Of a stretch of 64,000 nucleotides of DNA, positions 12,001 to 30,200 are shown piece by piece; the stretch's first letter is position 1, and every line of letters begins with the position of its first letter. The stretch is from Dipetalonema caudispina (Eukaryota; Nematoda; Chromadorea; Rhabditida; Onchocercidae), in contig JABVXV010000233.1 in NCBI GenBank assembly GCA_013365325.1, forward strand, positions 37,186-101,185. The letters run 5' to 3'. A program made the translations under genes and the position numbers. The notes beneath the pieces were generated by a model. It made no database searches. It was not told the DNA's origin and saw nothing but the letters and a program-made list of their open reading frames with translations.

Positions 12001-14132
12001 AGCCGATAAATCACACAACAAATGGTGACAGATCTGAACAGAAAGATGCTAACAGAGGTGGCCACAAAAGCTTACAAGAATATGTAAAGCAAGTACAAAA
12101 AACGCAAAGAGGTGGTATAGTAGGTTTGGAGGTAATTTGTTTTGACGCGGTGCTTTAAACTCTTGAGTGTTTCTAGATACTTTCTACATTTTTATTATTT
12201 ATATTTAAAGATTAAGTGAACGGTATCAGGAATAACATTGTAGGGTTCTTCGTCGATCGTCTCTTTGGTGAATTTAGCTAATATTGCATCCACAGCAGAG
12301 CTACATAATATGTCGGCAGTCTCAAAAGCTAAAACTGAGCAAGGATTCAACGATGATACCAATGTTAGCGAAGGAGATGAAGATGAAGATGATACGTGTC
12401 TTTCTGGGGTCCAGGTGCTTTATTTCTCGGTTGTGCAGTAAAATATATATCGAAAAGCGGCCTTTACACTTTACTGTGGGATGAAACTGGTAATGGGGAT
12501 TTTCGGAGACCGGGTAACATTCCCGAAATTTCAGATAAACGGAGGAGCTGTAACTATATGTAGCTAAGGGTGGTCGGCCTGAGCTACTAACAATTTATTG
12601 GCTGGATTATGTGGAATGATTGGGGATCTGGCATCCTTTCGAGAGATTGCATAACTTTCAGTTGCGTTACTATTAGCTGATTATGAGTAATAAAAAAATC
12701 ATATAAGCTAGATTTTTTGATCCAAATTTCTCTTTAATAACTATATTAATTCCAGGTAAAATCAGACCCGCTTCATATTCATCTTTCGTCAAATATGTAT
12801 GATCGACGGCTGGTAGACTATTTAAAAACTCATCCACTCACTAAGGAGTACGCATATTCTTGAACTTTATGCCAAGAAATAAGAAATAGAAGACAGCCTC
12901 TGTTCAATTTGAGTTTATTTTATGATTTACTCAAATAGATTTCTTGAATTTTAGCCTTCAAAATAGGATTTTTCTTTCTGTTTTGATTACTCCCGCAAAA
13001 TATCAATTATTTAGCGCTTTGATTCTCATGGATCATACCGGTTGTATGGAATCTGGGGAAGAGAAGGAAGAAATAATGAATATGGAAGAAAATAAACGGC
13101 CTTCTCGTGTTTCAAAGTTTGTAGCTTTGCTGTGTTCTCCATCGACAACAATTCCGAAAGAATTACCCGCGCATACATTTACACCAGTCAGAAATTCCAT
13201 GCGATCCAGATTTATGCTTACTTCATTGAGTTCTCACAGCATCGTAACCAAAAAAGAATCTTTGGTATACTTTTAGTTTTTTTTTCTGGCCGTGATGATA
13301 AAGGAAAGAACTGATTTCAAATTTAAAACTGTTTTTATATTTTATCCAATGGAATCTTTTTGAAGGTTTACAATTTTCTGAAATATTTCCTTAAAAGTTT
13401 CTAGGCACATAAGCGAACTCTGAGTCAGAGTCTTGCCGACGCAGCCGCTGTGGCGGCTGGACATGCTTTAGATAATATTTCTGATTGGCTCGAAAAATCA
13501 GCACCGATGCCTCCATTGGATAAACCTAAACTTGATCGAGCTACTTCCTTGACACCCATTATGGCGTCAAAGACGGAAAAGAAGATAAGTCTATTTATTA
13601 TATGCTTTTATGAATTTAGATGTGATTAGAAGTGTATTTCTAAAGAAAGCGCGATGAATTTGGAAATAATGTGAAATCATTTCAGGCAACTGAAAATAAC
13701 TGCAATAAATCATATATTGCTGATATAATAGAAAAAAAGGTTCCGAGAGATCCACTCATATCTCCAATATATGCTTCACCAGAGGATCTCGCGCGATTAC
13801 CCCCAGCTTGGTTTGTGGTATGTTTTGAAATATCCTTTTTGCGGTGGAATGACAAAGATTTTCGAAATCTCTTTGAAATGCTTTTGCATATGCTTTCTAC
13901 AAATATAATTCAGGCATGCCATCTGGATCCACTTTTGGATGATACGATCACATTTGCTAAGAAAATGCGAGATGCGGGCGGCCGAGTAATGGGTGTTGAT
14001 CTTCTTGATAATCTCCCACATGGCTTTCTTAATTTTACACTCGTATCGCCGGAATGTCGTGAAGGTGCCAAAATTTGTTTGGACCGAGTCAAAGAGGCAT
14101 TTGGTATAATTGAGACGTCTTCTGCATCTTAG
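9008..14132 (+). CDS. hosl-1: Hormone-sensitive lipase (neutral cholesterol ester/diacylglycerol hydrolase)
   Basis: The predicted 905-residue cytosolic/lipid-droplet lipase is spliced from 9008-9133, 9221-9268, 9348-9459, 9538-9610, 9704-9866, 10023-10163, 10308-10463, 10570-10632, 10741-10923, 11019-11117, 11193-11337, 11404-11546, 11794-11872, 11989-12123, 12296-12414, 12756-12847, 12955-13264, 13405-13584, 13686-13817 and 13914-14132. All joins keep phase and the total is 2718 bases. The HSL_N domain is recognised by NGFRSLV and [10 protein letters not shown]. The alpha/beta-hydrolase core shows the oxyanion HGGG (375-378), nucleophile Ser449 in GDSAGG, Asp838 in LDPLLDD and His869 in PHGF, so the triad is intact. 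Between them sits an acidic, Ser-rich regulatory insert with a possible PKA site KRPS (Ser676). The length lies between the human short (about 775) and long (about 1076) forms. Exon 18 ends at a non-canonical ATAAGT donor, and exon 14/15 and 16/17 joins are the least certain. Confidence 0.92.
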
Positions 14133-15640
14133 AATTAGGTTTTGTTTTCCAGATAGTTTATAGAAGTGACCATGCATCATGGTAGTTATTACTCGGTTGC
14201 AATACCGACAAGTGATACCTGGTGACATTTCCGAAAAAACAGAATTAAATGTTGCTAATGCCATTTCCTAATTTTATATTCTAATTTAGATTTTTATATC
14301 CGATGGAATTCCAACTGGCCATTACTCATTTCAGAAATTACTCTAGACTCAAATTTGGTTTCTTAATTCAAATAGTTCTTAATGCCTTTCAGATAATTCT
14401 GTGAATTTTTGTGTTCTGTGTTTTTTGAATTTTTGTTTTTGCTGTTGACTATCATAATCAGCGCTAACTTATTTCTACGGACGTTCTATAACTGTTATGT
14501 TAATGTGTGATTTGTGCTTAAGTTATTATCATAATGAAATGCAGGTGTATCTGTACTTCAACTGACAAATAAGTTTTCATTTATTTCCTCAGTTTGTGTT
14601 ATGATTCGGCTGTGACTGAAATATGTGATTTACTCGGTCATAAGATTTTCCTTACGCTATCTTATCAAGGATAAGTTATCGCCGTAGTCTGATTTTCAGT
14701 CCGTGTTATATAATTTGTTGGGGATTGTGACACTTTATTACTCGACGGCTATCAACTCCGGTATTTTTACCTAAATTTCTTGTAAAGACACAAAAGTGTA
14801 CTTGCGAGGTTAAAAACGGGCAAAATTTGTAGCTTTTTGAATGCAACAGTCTTTTATCATCAGTTCCGTAATTACAGAAGTTTCGGGAAATGAATTATAA
14901 TAAATTTGCTTATGGTTGAGATCTGTGATTATTGCAGTTAAATGTGAACAATGACATACATTAGCTGTATTAAGAATTTACGGCTATGAAGTGTCTGTTT
15001 ACAAATTTTTTACGAAATGCGGTGAAATTCTATTCTGTTTCAGTACATTCCTATTTGTTTTCCACTCAGATTTTTCAGTAGAATTACGCAATGAATAGTC
15101 TCTCCTAAAATATCACAAATTTTCTGCAACTATGCAGAGTATTCTAGGGTTAAATTGAAGTAATTTGATTGCATGCAGGGATTTGTGCAATGACTTCGAG
15201 TAAAGTACGCATCAAAATGCTTCAAATAATTACCAGGACTAGAGGATTAAGAGTTCACATCAATCCTGAGTCATACTTTTGGCTTCATCTAGAAACAGAA
15301 CAGTAATTCTCTCTGACCAGTGAAAAAATTGACACTTGAACTTACATCTTCATTAAATACGACGAATTTATGTTGGAAATGAAGTGCGGTAGATTTGTTG
15401 TGGTGAGAATATCGGTTTTAAATCTTATGTCAAGTATTTCAGTGGTCAGTAAATTAATGATAAATCCTGCGATATTTGGAGCTATCTTCATTGGAAATAA
15501 AGTCGCTCATCTGTTGGCCTACAATAAGAACCATTTGTCGCTGAATTGAGTGTGTTCCAAATGGATTTCTCGAAAAGTTTAAATGAGAATGTGAGAGATG
15601 GGATGAAGTTATATTTGAATAAAATGAAATGCTTTATATA

Positions 15641-15680
15641 TTCAGCTGAATTTAATATACTTCATATATGTTCAGCTGAA
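15641..15680. repeat. Two identical 10-bp palindromes TTCAGCTGAA, 30 bp apart
   Basis: Positions 15641-15650 and 15671-15680 each read TTCAGCTGAA, a perfect dyad centred on an E-box (CAGCTG). They lie about 510 bp upstream of the ETS start codon. The exact 30-bp spacing is visible; a regulatory role is only a guess. Confidence 0.6.
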
Positions 15681-15847
15681 TATCAAAAATCGGTTGCTCT
15701 TTTAAAAACCGAATTTAATGCGGAAGTCTGCGACAGTAGGAAATAGGCAGTCTGAATTAAAAATACATATGACTGCCGAAAAGATGGCAAAAAGCATCGG
15801 TCGGGTTAATAAATGTGAGTGAAATTTTTCTCCATGTGTTTGTACGG

Positions 15848-15879
<32 letters not shown>

Positions 15880-15909
15880 CTGTCTGTCCGTCTGTCTGTC
15901 TGTCTGTCT
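15848..15909. repeat. Compound TG / TCTG microsatellite
   Basis: About 15 TG units are followed directly by imperfect TCTG units. The open frame through it is a by-product of the repeat. Confidence 0.9.
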
Positions 15910-16192
15910 ATGTGTACATCAAATCAAGCAATGAAGTGTTGCTATGGAAGCGCCTGAGGAGGAAGTACGGTAGGTGGGCATTCGCTCTGGCAGTAACACT
16001 TTGAGTGCTCTGGATGGTTGAAGTAATCTGGAGTTTAGCTTCCTCTTGAACCATTTGATCAAAAGTTGGGAAAGGAAATTTTCACCTCTTACCACTCACT
16101 ATTTTTGTCATTATCCGTTAACCAGTGAGTTGCTGTCGGTAAACTATCAGAATTATCCAACAGTACCACTACCTGTTCATTAAGTATCACTG

Positions 16193-21534
<5,342 letters not shown>

Positions 21535-21556
21535 TACATGAATATAGCTTGAATTG

Positions 21557-21562
21557 AATAAA
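21557..21562 (+). terminator. Polyadenylation signal of the ETS gene
   Basis: AATAAA lies 23 bases after the ETS stop codon, which would give a very short 3'UTR. It supports the choice of 21534 as the gene's end. Confidence 0.55.
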
Positions 21563-22313
21563 AATTTCTTTCATTTGAGTACCAAAGTGTTGTGACTCTT
21601 TTGGGAATCACTTCACAAAGAAGTATGTTATCACAAAAAAATTGAATCTCAAGGAATAAGAAAGCTCAATGTATACCAGTGTACATTCCAACACCGGAAT
21701 AAAGTACAAATTTTTTGCAAAATTCAGCCCAAATTATTTGAAGCTAGAGGTGTAACCATCGAAAATGGCGTGTGGTTTCGGACTAGAAGTGATTCCCAGT
21801 GTATACGAGTCTTTTTAGCCTTCAATAAACTTGTATGTCATCAAGAAACGTTGGGTCAAATGCCCAAGTTTTTTCGATTATTTATATCGGTATAAATAAT
21901 ATACTTCAACTCATCACTGATGTCACTTAGTTTCAATTAACAACTTGTGGCTATATATTACTCATTGGTTTTCCAACACTTATTTCTATATCGTAAAACA
22001 CATACAGCAGACGTTGTGGATAATGAAACGCTGGAAGGTACTAGGCTAAATGGCTGATCCGTAACGATCAAGACAAGTCTTCTCAACGATCAATCATGTA
22101 AATCGTTTGACTCAGCAGGAATTTCAGAAAACAAGCAGCTGACATTGTTTTCATTAATTCCACTTCCCCCTCTACTCCCCCCCACCCCCCTCCCCTTCGT
22201 CCTCCATATAATGGGTGATGTAAACAACAGGCAGACAGACTGACGCGAAGATAGCAAACATTATAGGTTGTTGTACCTAAATACATGTTACCTTCCGTTG
22301 TAAATGTGTATGT

Positions 22314-22314
22314 A

Positions 22315-22346
<32 letters not shown>
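22314..22346. repeat. AG dinucleotide microsatellite
   Basis: About 16 AG units, with one AA interruption. Confidence 0.9.
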
Positions 22347-22347
<1 letters not shown>

Positions 22348-23344
22348 TGATCTTTGAACTGTAGGAATGTATAAAAGGGAAAATTTCACTTTATGACTTG
22401 TACAAAGGCCTGAAATGGATCCACCAATGAGAGAAAACAATAAACAGCGGAGCTTCAATCGTTTGCAGTTATTGTTATACCACACTATCAATTGGTTTCG
22501 GAAAACTGAACTTTGATCAAATTTTTCGCAAATATATTGGCAATGAGTGGGTAAATTCTAAATTTATAAACATGATCTGAACTGCTGTAGAATCCTTTCT
22601 GAATTTCTCATCTGTCTATGTTTGATCAGTTATCTGTTTACCATAATTTTCAAAATTGACGACCGAAATTATAGTGATACGGAAAAATAACTATGAAATT
22701 TTGGTACCTCTCTTCCTTTAGTTTTATTAATTTCAATCACTTCCACTATTTGTCTAAACAAGATTGGCAGTAATCGCAAAGCAAATGATAAAATATAATT
22801 TGTATTGTGAAACAAAGATGAGGTAGCGATCGAAAAAATTTACAGTTTTAAAAAATCCATGAATCACATTAAATATGCTCATGAATTATATTTATGATTT
22901 AAATTATAGAAACAATCTGTGAAATGAGTTTAAATATGTGAAAGGGATGGAAAGAAATGTCCTGAACTATAGGATATTTAAAAAGTACTACGGTGACCTG
23001 GTTCCATTACTTAAATCTGGAGGAAAATCTGGCTTTCGTAGACATTGATTTTGCTATGACCTATAACGTGGCTTATCTTAAGTATATCTTGCCCATCCTT
23101 TAATCTTAGATAATGAAAGCCATTGATATAATGCTTAATCATCACCACTTATCCAAAACCTAACTTTGCATGGAGAATATTCTCAAGGGAAATGTCATAC
23201 TACGTGAAATTTTAAGGACGTGGTATCATTGTATCACTTATGACGTGACTTCACGTAAACATTCCTATTATCTCCAAATAAAAAGTGATCAATTAAACAC
23301 TGTGAGAAACTAAAAATGCAAAATTTATCTGTTTACTATTTTTA

Positions 23345-23600
23345 CACTTTTGTATTATGTTTATATGCGTATGCGTATGTGTATGTGAGTGTATGTATGC
23401 AAGTGTAGAAGTGTAAGTGTATGTGGGTATATGCATATGGTATATCTGTATGTATATGTATGTGTGTGTGTGTGTGTGTGTATGTGTGTGTCTTTGTCTG
23501 AGCACTACACACATCTGTCAGTAACTCATGAAGAGGGCGAACAGTGTATGTGTACGTATGTGTGTATGTACGTGTATGTGTGTGTATGTATGTGTATGAT
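23345..23600. repeat. Imperfect TGTA/TG microsatellite block
   Basis: Alternating TG, TATG and GTAT units in two blocks around 23345-23500 and 23545-23600. The apparent proteins on both strands (Thr/His- or Val/Cys-rich) are translations of the repeat. Confidence 0.85.
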
Positions 23601-25719
23601 GAATGCGTGGGCACTCGTGCATTTTTTAATCAGAAAACGGGTAAGTATTCAACGTTTTGTATTTGCCGGCAGAACATAGCCTTTTGGAAATGTTGATGAT
23701 TTATTTGTATCCGGTCAGAACTTGCCACGCCATCATTCTTGTTCGATTTGTTATATGTTCAGGAAATTCCTGACAAGAAAGTGAAGAGAGGGAAAGGAAG
23801 ACAATTCTGTAAGACGTAGATTCTACGGGAAGTATTTCAGTGAGTATAGCTAAGATTAGTACAATGTTTTTCAATTATATTTTGTTAGCTATCTCATGAT
23901 TGTTTCCGTTTAGATCTTAGATTTCCCTAATTTCGGATCTCATAAATTCCCCACTTTCATTTGTGATTAAGTTGAGGAATGAAATGTCTTTTGCAAAGTG
24001 TGATTTAGCACTGATCAAAATTCGAATGTATTGGGTAGTTCTATTCTGCTTGCAGATCAACTCGTTCGTATTCTGAGTGCCGTATCAATTATATAAGATG
24101 CTCCTGAATGCTTGGCGGTGCTCCTTGGTGTACCAAATGATGTTCTGTTTAATGTAAGTTTATTTTCTTTTTTTTTTTAAATTACAAACATAATTCTTTT
24201 TTCAGTTGCTTTTCATGTGAGCGCCTTCTTATTTACGCCTAAGCGTACTTTCGTGTACTGACTAGGAGCAAACTTCAGGGAATTTGACTGAGATAAGAAA
24301 TGTGCCTTTGAGGAAACCTATCCTTAAGTGACTGATTCGACATTTATACAGTTCATCACGGCTGTCGGATCCGCAAGTTTCGAAAATTGGAGTGATTCGA
24401 TGTTTTTGTGCATGTAATTATTGTGAACCAGACAGTATATATGCAGGCTACACAATTTTTCGGTAGGTCATTAATTTCGTTGTTTCTACATCACTAACCG
24501 AACATCAGCTCATTACGTTGTTTTTTGAATTCTTTGCTGGAAGAAGCCAAAAACATTTCGTGCATATTTTATGCAGTACAATGAACGTTTGTTTCGTCAC
24601 GCCGAACTCGTCCTTTCTTAATCTGAGCAATACTTTCAGCTGTACAGTCACTGTGGAGTGGTAGACAGATGGTCTTAAATAAAAATAGTGAAATAGCGAA
24701 AGCAGCAATATGAATAGATGAAGGGCGGAAGCAATGCGAGGAGAGGGAGGAGATAGCTTTTAGGGGAGAGGGAAGAGGAAATGAAATTGTAAGTTTTAGA
24801 ATTTACAAGGCATGGAAGGATAGGCACTAAATGTATTGCACTAATTAACAGGACAGACAGTGGTATTTATAATTCAATAATAATGGTAGTAAAAATATGG
24901 CAGCATGAAACAGTACGGTGCAGGAAGAGTTGCATTTCGCTGTTGTATCAAACAAAAATCTGACACAATATGTTTATGACCGCGAAGGGGCAGAAGGATT
25001 AGAAGGGTGTGGTAAGGAAGAGGGAAGGAAGGGAAAGTGTTGTTTTGTGAATTTTGTTCAGGTTTAAAATGAAAGAACAAGCTATGCTTTCGTAAAGCAC
25101 CATTAAGCAAAGTGGTAATAGTGCTATAATTCCAAATTTCGAATATCTAATGGGATAGAAAGCAGAGGAGTTCTGATCTTTGAACATACAAGTAATTCCA
25201 TGGAGTGCATGTCCTTTTTCTAAATCAGTATTGATAAGTTGAATTTTAAAAATTTGTATATATATATATATATATATAGTGGTAAGGTTTACGTGAATTC
25301 ATCACAAATACATTGTTGAAAACACAGAAACACGCATGCACATGCAGATAGATATACGTAGTACATATGTACACATACATATTTATTTAGAAAGAAGCAG
25401 CCAGAGTAGGGAATAGGTGCAGGCAATTGAATGATTTCGCTTTTACTTTTCGCTACGTACTTTACAATTTGTCAGCTTATTTGTTGGCGACCGGCCACCC
25501 TTTTTCCTAGACCTCTCGACCAGCCTACCTACACACCAGCTGGATGTATTTCGAAGTTCTTTATAGGCAGGGAAAGGGAAGACAGATTAGGGTACACCCA
25601 TAAGCGATTTTCGTTCACTTTAGGGAACCTTGTTGCTCTCTGCTTCCCCATTTAATCTACTCTTCCAAACTCCAAGCGTTGTCGCCGACGCTGTTCTAGT
25701 CGTTGCTGTCTGTCTGTGT

Positions 25720-25762
25720 ATATTTATATGTGTATGTGTATGTATGTGTATGTGTGTGTGTA

Positions 25763-25807
<45 letters not shown>

Positions 25808-25812
25808 GTGTC
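25720..25812. repeat. TGTATG / TG microsatellite
   Basis: Roughly 90 bases of TATGTG-type hexamers just upstream of the receptor start. It could lie in the promoter or 5'UTR. Confidence 0.85.
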
Positions 25813-25931
25813 AGTATGAGAGTACGTATTCCTTTTCATTTTCTTCACACAAATTTTGCGGGCGGAGCATTTTTCAGATCAGAGGAGCCGAGCAAGAGAG
25901 GCCGGTCTTTGATCAGTGTGGGCTGCCAGCA

Positions 25932-27239
25932 ATGACTGAGGCGGCAGCTGCAGCAGCCGCTTACGCAGCCATTGCAAACAACGTTGCGGTAATCATGCGT
26001 AGTAGTAATCGGAGTACGTCGCCGTCGTTTTCGTCACAACAGGCCTATTCCATTGAATCGATCCTGAAACCTGGTGACTCGGAGTCACCTGCATTGAATG
26101 AATCAACAAATACCATGGAAAACCATTCCGTCCCGCTCGTGGATGGCGAGCCAACTATCTGGTCGGTCATTTTTTAACGTTAAAAAACAAACAGACAAAT
26201 CAGTCCCCTTTCCAGCGGCAAGTAATCTAATAATTCTATTCGTTTCACTCATTCCTTTCAACTCTTTATCCGAGCATATACTTTAAATATTCTGAACATT
26301 CTTAGTTAAGTGTTCATGCTCCTCAGGTATTACTTCACATTATTCGCTCTTGTCTCTAATCCTTTCTGTATTTTCGAAAATTCGGTTTGGTCTGCTTATC
26401 GAAATGTACACAGTGTTCACAATCATTTATGTGAACGGATCTGTTTTCCAGTATTTTTTCACTTTGTTCGGGAAAGAGGTGGAAAGTTAGAAACTGAGTA
26501 GTATATAAAATAGTGAACAACAATATAAGTCTAATTTTCATCGTAGCTTTTTTGAACCGAAACCTCTAATTCTCTGTCCGAAATTTCTGCTGGTGCAAGC
26601 GCATTGAATTGCTTCTTTGCTGGAGAGTTAGAACGTTATTAAGAACATAATAATTATACACTCAAACGAATATTTTTAGTGTCCCGTACATTCCTGTACT
26701 TTTGTAAGCGATGAATACAAATCTCTATTCCCCTGATTCCCCATTGTTGTCCTTATTTTCCAGTTTTATAATTCCGGGTCACTTGGAATGTGAAACCCCC
26801 CAATAATGAGTTGTGATCCAGTTCATAAAGGTGAACGATGAGAATGCCTCACTTTCATTGTTGCATCAACCTTAACATCAGAGTTTCATTTTCCACTGGT
26901 TTCTCTTCGAGTCCAATTTACGATTTTTACTTTCCTTTTTGATCAAAATGATGCTGCTGTCTTGACATTATGATGAAATCCTCAGTTGAGACAACAAAAA
27001 GGGAACAGACCAGACAATTTTACTGATTAACAGGACCGCACTCTTCAGTGTCCTTGATGAAGGATGACCTTTCGTCTTTCTTTCCAAACCTTCCTACGCC
27101 ATTGATCTTACAACTTTTCAATTTCAACTAATTACTAGCTATCCTTAGACTCATCCTTTCACTGAATTGTTCCACATTTTTGATGTCATCGAAATATACA
27201 ACCGGTTACTAGGTACTGAACATATACTTTTAGTTAAGC

Positions 27240-27276
<37 letters not shown>

Positions 27277-30200
27277 CTGGAAGAGATTGGAAGGTTTCCT
27301 GAATTTTGTAAGTTGTTGAGTAAATCGTTACATTAATGATTTTGCGTATTTGGAATAGGATTTCTCTGACAAGTAAGAAGTATTTGGATGCAGTAATATA
27401 CGCATGTAATTTGCTGTTTAAATATATCACGGTTGCTAATGTATCTTTTGGATCAGTATAACATAACCAAGAAATTTACATACGTAATGGTAGTGAGAAA
27501 GCTATCTTGAGAGCGCTGTTGTTCTCGTCACCTATAATAACGATGCACATCCAGATCGTTGACTGTAACACTGATTTTCAGTGAAATTCTTGATAATATT
27601 TGCGACTGTCCGACCTCGAGTAACTGAGAAAAGTAAATTATGGACTGTTAGATGTGAAAGACGCGGACAAGGCTTTTCAGGCTAACAAACCACTTTTTGA
27701 CTTTTGATCATCTAGGATTATTCTTTATAAATGTAAGAAATTTAAATTTCTTGAAAGCTTCGTTGAGAGAAACTTTTCAAGCACTGAGCACAGAATTTTC
27801 CAGTTCGGTTTGCCATGATGAAGCAAGTGGTCGGCATTATGGTGTTATTGCATGCTTCGGTTGCAAGGGTTTCTTTCGTAGAACGGTAAGTTGGTTTGTT
27901 TTAGTTCATCCCTTAATGCTTGAATTATTGAAAATTCAAGTGTACAGGATTAAAAGCCGACTTTCTTTTGATGATCTGCTGATGCAATTGATGAATGTGC
28001 CAGCATACGAAGTGCGGTACATTTTGCATTGGTAGTGACACAAACTTGGATCCGTCTGGGAGATTTCCTTTATTCAGTCCGTGAAAATTGATTTAGAATG
28101 AATGCATTAGCTAACCTATCTATTAATGCTTACCGTCTTTACTTGAATACTTGTTCCTGCTTATTTAAAAGACATGGTTCATGATCACTAATATCAGTAA
28201 TGCCTTGTAGGTTCGTGCTGGGAAAAATTACGTGTGTCGTTATGAGCAGAAGTGTAGAATTGATAAAGGTGAGTAGTGCATTCAGCATCAAACTGTAGTT
28301 TGTCTATAGATCACAAGATTTTCCCTTAATTTAAAAATTAGGAGAGAGAGTTGTGGATTGGCTGGGTAACAATGAATAAACCTCCTCTATCACTCACTTT
28401 TTTTCCCCCCTCACCCCTATTTCATCCAATGAAAGAGTCTAAATAATTTGTATGTTTGAAGCAGAACCACGAAATGTGGACATCGCTGTTGGTCGTTGAC
28501 TTCACTCTTTGCTGACCTTGCTCCGGGAAGGAGGAAGTTCCGATGAACTGAGATCACTTTCACTGAGCCTTTTTTATTGTGTCGTCGTTTGATGACTCAG
28601 AAAAACGGGTTCATTTCAAATTTGTTGAGTGTTTGAAAGTTTTGTGGCTGTCCGGTTATGGTATCTGCCCATGTTATAGTTATTTTGGATTTCTTCTGTC
28701 GATTTTCGTATTTTGTTGCACTTCTCGAAGAAAAAGGGACTAAGTCTGTTAAGTTCATGAATCAGAATTCTAACCAATTAGTTTCTGCTGTTATACGCAA
28801 ATACAATTCCAGCTGGTCGTAACGTTTGTCGATCTTGCCGTTTCCAGAAGTGCCTTCAAGTAGGAATGGAACCTGACGGTGAGTGACATCGTTTGACTTT
28901 GGATCTTCTTCCTCTTTCATAATTCTTCATCACGAAGACGAAGAAAAATGCACTTCACTGTTCAGAACGAAGGAAATAGCTTGTGATGCTAACCTTTGAC
29001 CAGAAAGTCCATTGCGTTGACTACGTGGAAGCTGTGCTCCTGCTGTCTATGTCTCTTTCACTTTACATCTTTTTGAGAATGTTATAAACTATCCATTCTG
29101 CTCATCCTTTTTCACTTCCTCTTTTTTCTTAATGGGCTTCCCGGACCTATCTTTTCTAACTCTATTCACACTTCCATCAAGGTCATACACTCTTAAAAAT
29201 AGTGTATTACATCGGTATACTACTATTTATTTATCTCTGCATATATGTATATTTGTAAACGATTATACAATCCTTATCAATTTGGATGTAATTGAAATCG
29301 TTTTTTCTTCGTGTAAATTTAAGTAAAAGCAATCATTTGATCGTAAATGATGCGTTTGTGCGGGTTAGGCTGTTTCGCTTTTGTGCAAAAGATGGTGGAC
29401 AAAATTTCAGCAATTCGTCCCGATCGTGATAAAACTGGCAGACAGAAAAATCCACGTAGAGGTGGCTGTGAAAACGGTACCACCAAGATGTCAGCAAATT
29501 CTATATCCGGAGAGCTACCATGCGTTGCATCTGAAAAAGACAGCGTTGTGAGTGATGATGCTCGAACTTGCACCCGATCCTTTTGTATGAATAGCACCTC
29601 AGGTCACCCAAAATGCCCTGTGCCCATTGGCGATGAGTCTGTCCTCGCAACACTTTGTGAAATTGAGCATATATGCAATCAGCTCCGAGATGCTCATCCA
29701 GTTATAACGAAGACTTCCATTACCCTTATTGATGCTGTTTTGCGTCCTTCACTCATCGTTTCACGATCTCCGGTAAGTAATCTTGGATATTTTTGTTGCT
29801 TTTCTTTTCTATTGTTCCTTTTCTCCCAATTTTGTTTTCTCTTAAATTTAAATGTAGAATTTCAAGTTACGTTCTTTTAAATTTTATATTTGTATTCTTG
29901 TAGGATAATCACTTATTCCTTACCGCGTAGTACATTTCATTCGACTTTTTCAGGATATTTTCGTGTAGTGAACTATTGACTGGTCGTGATTCAGTTTTTT
30001 TTTTTAAATACATTCTTCGGGTATCATGAATTCAGCTTTTTGACGATGAGAGGACATCGTCAGAAATTTATACCGCCGTAAAAGATTGTAGGTTTTATTT
30101 TAGCTGATATTCGATGGGTCTTTGGGTCTTGCTGGTTGCAAAGAATATTTTGAAAACCTGAGGCGCCTCATTGTATTGCTTTTTGATTATGCCAATACAC

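Larger units (their letters stand above)
14133..16192. other. Intergenic region downstream of the lipase and upstream of the ETS gene
   Basis: No coding exon or RNA gene is supported. The stretch is AT-rich, with a TG/TCTG microsatellite and a pair of TTCAGCTGAA palindromes (listed separately). The small open frames seen here lack splice context and family similarity. The right half presumably contains the ETS gene promoter. Confidence 0.5.
21563..25931. other. Intergenic region with microsatellites, upstream of the nuclear receptor
   Basis: No gene is supported in these 4.4 kb. Visible are a C-rich patch near 22160-22200, an AG run, (TG/TA)-rich arrays near 23345-23600 and 25720-25810, and a TA run near 25257-25277. 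A splice-flanked stretch at about 24057-24153 reads like an exon but contains stops in every frame. The last few hundred bases are less AT-rich and may contain the receptor's promoter and 5'UTR. Confidence 0.5.

Noticed and set aside
24057..24153. Splice-flanked stretch with peptide-like readings (APECLAVLLGVPNDVLFN and GGAPWCTK in different frames)
   Set aside because: Every frame holds a stop and no partner exon fits. It could be a degenerate exon, but chance explains it as well.
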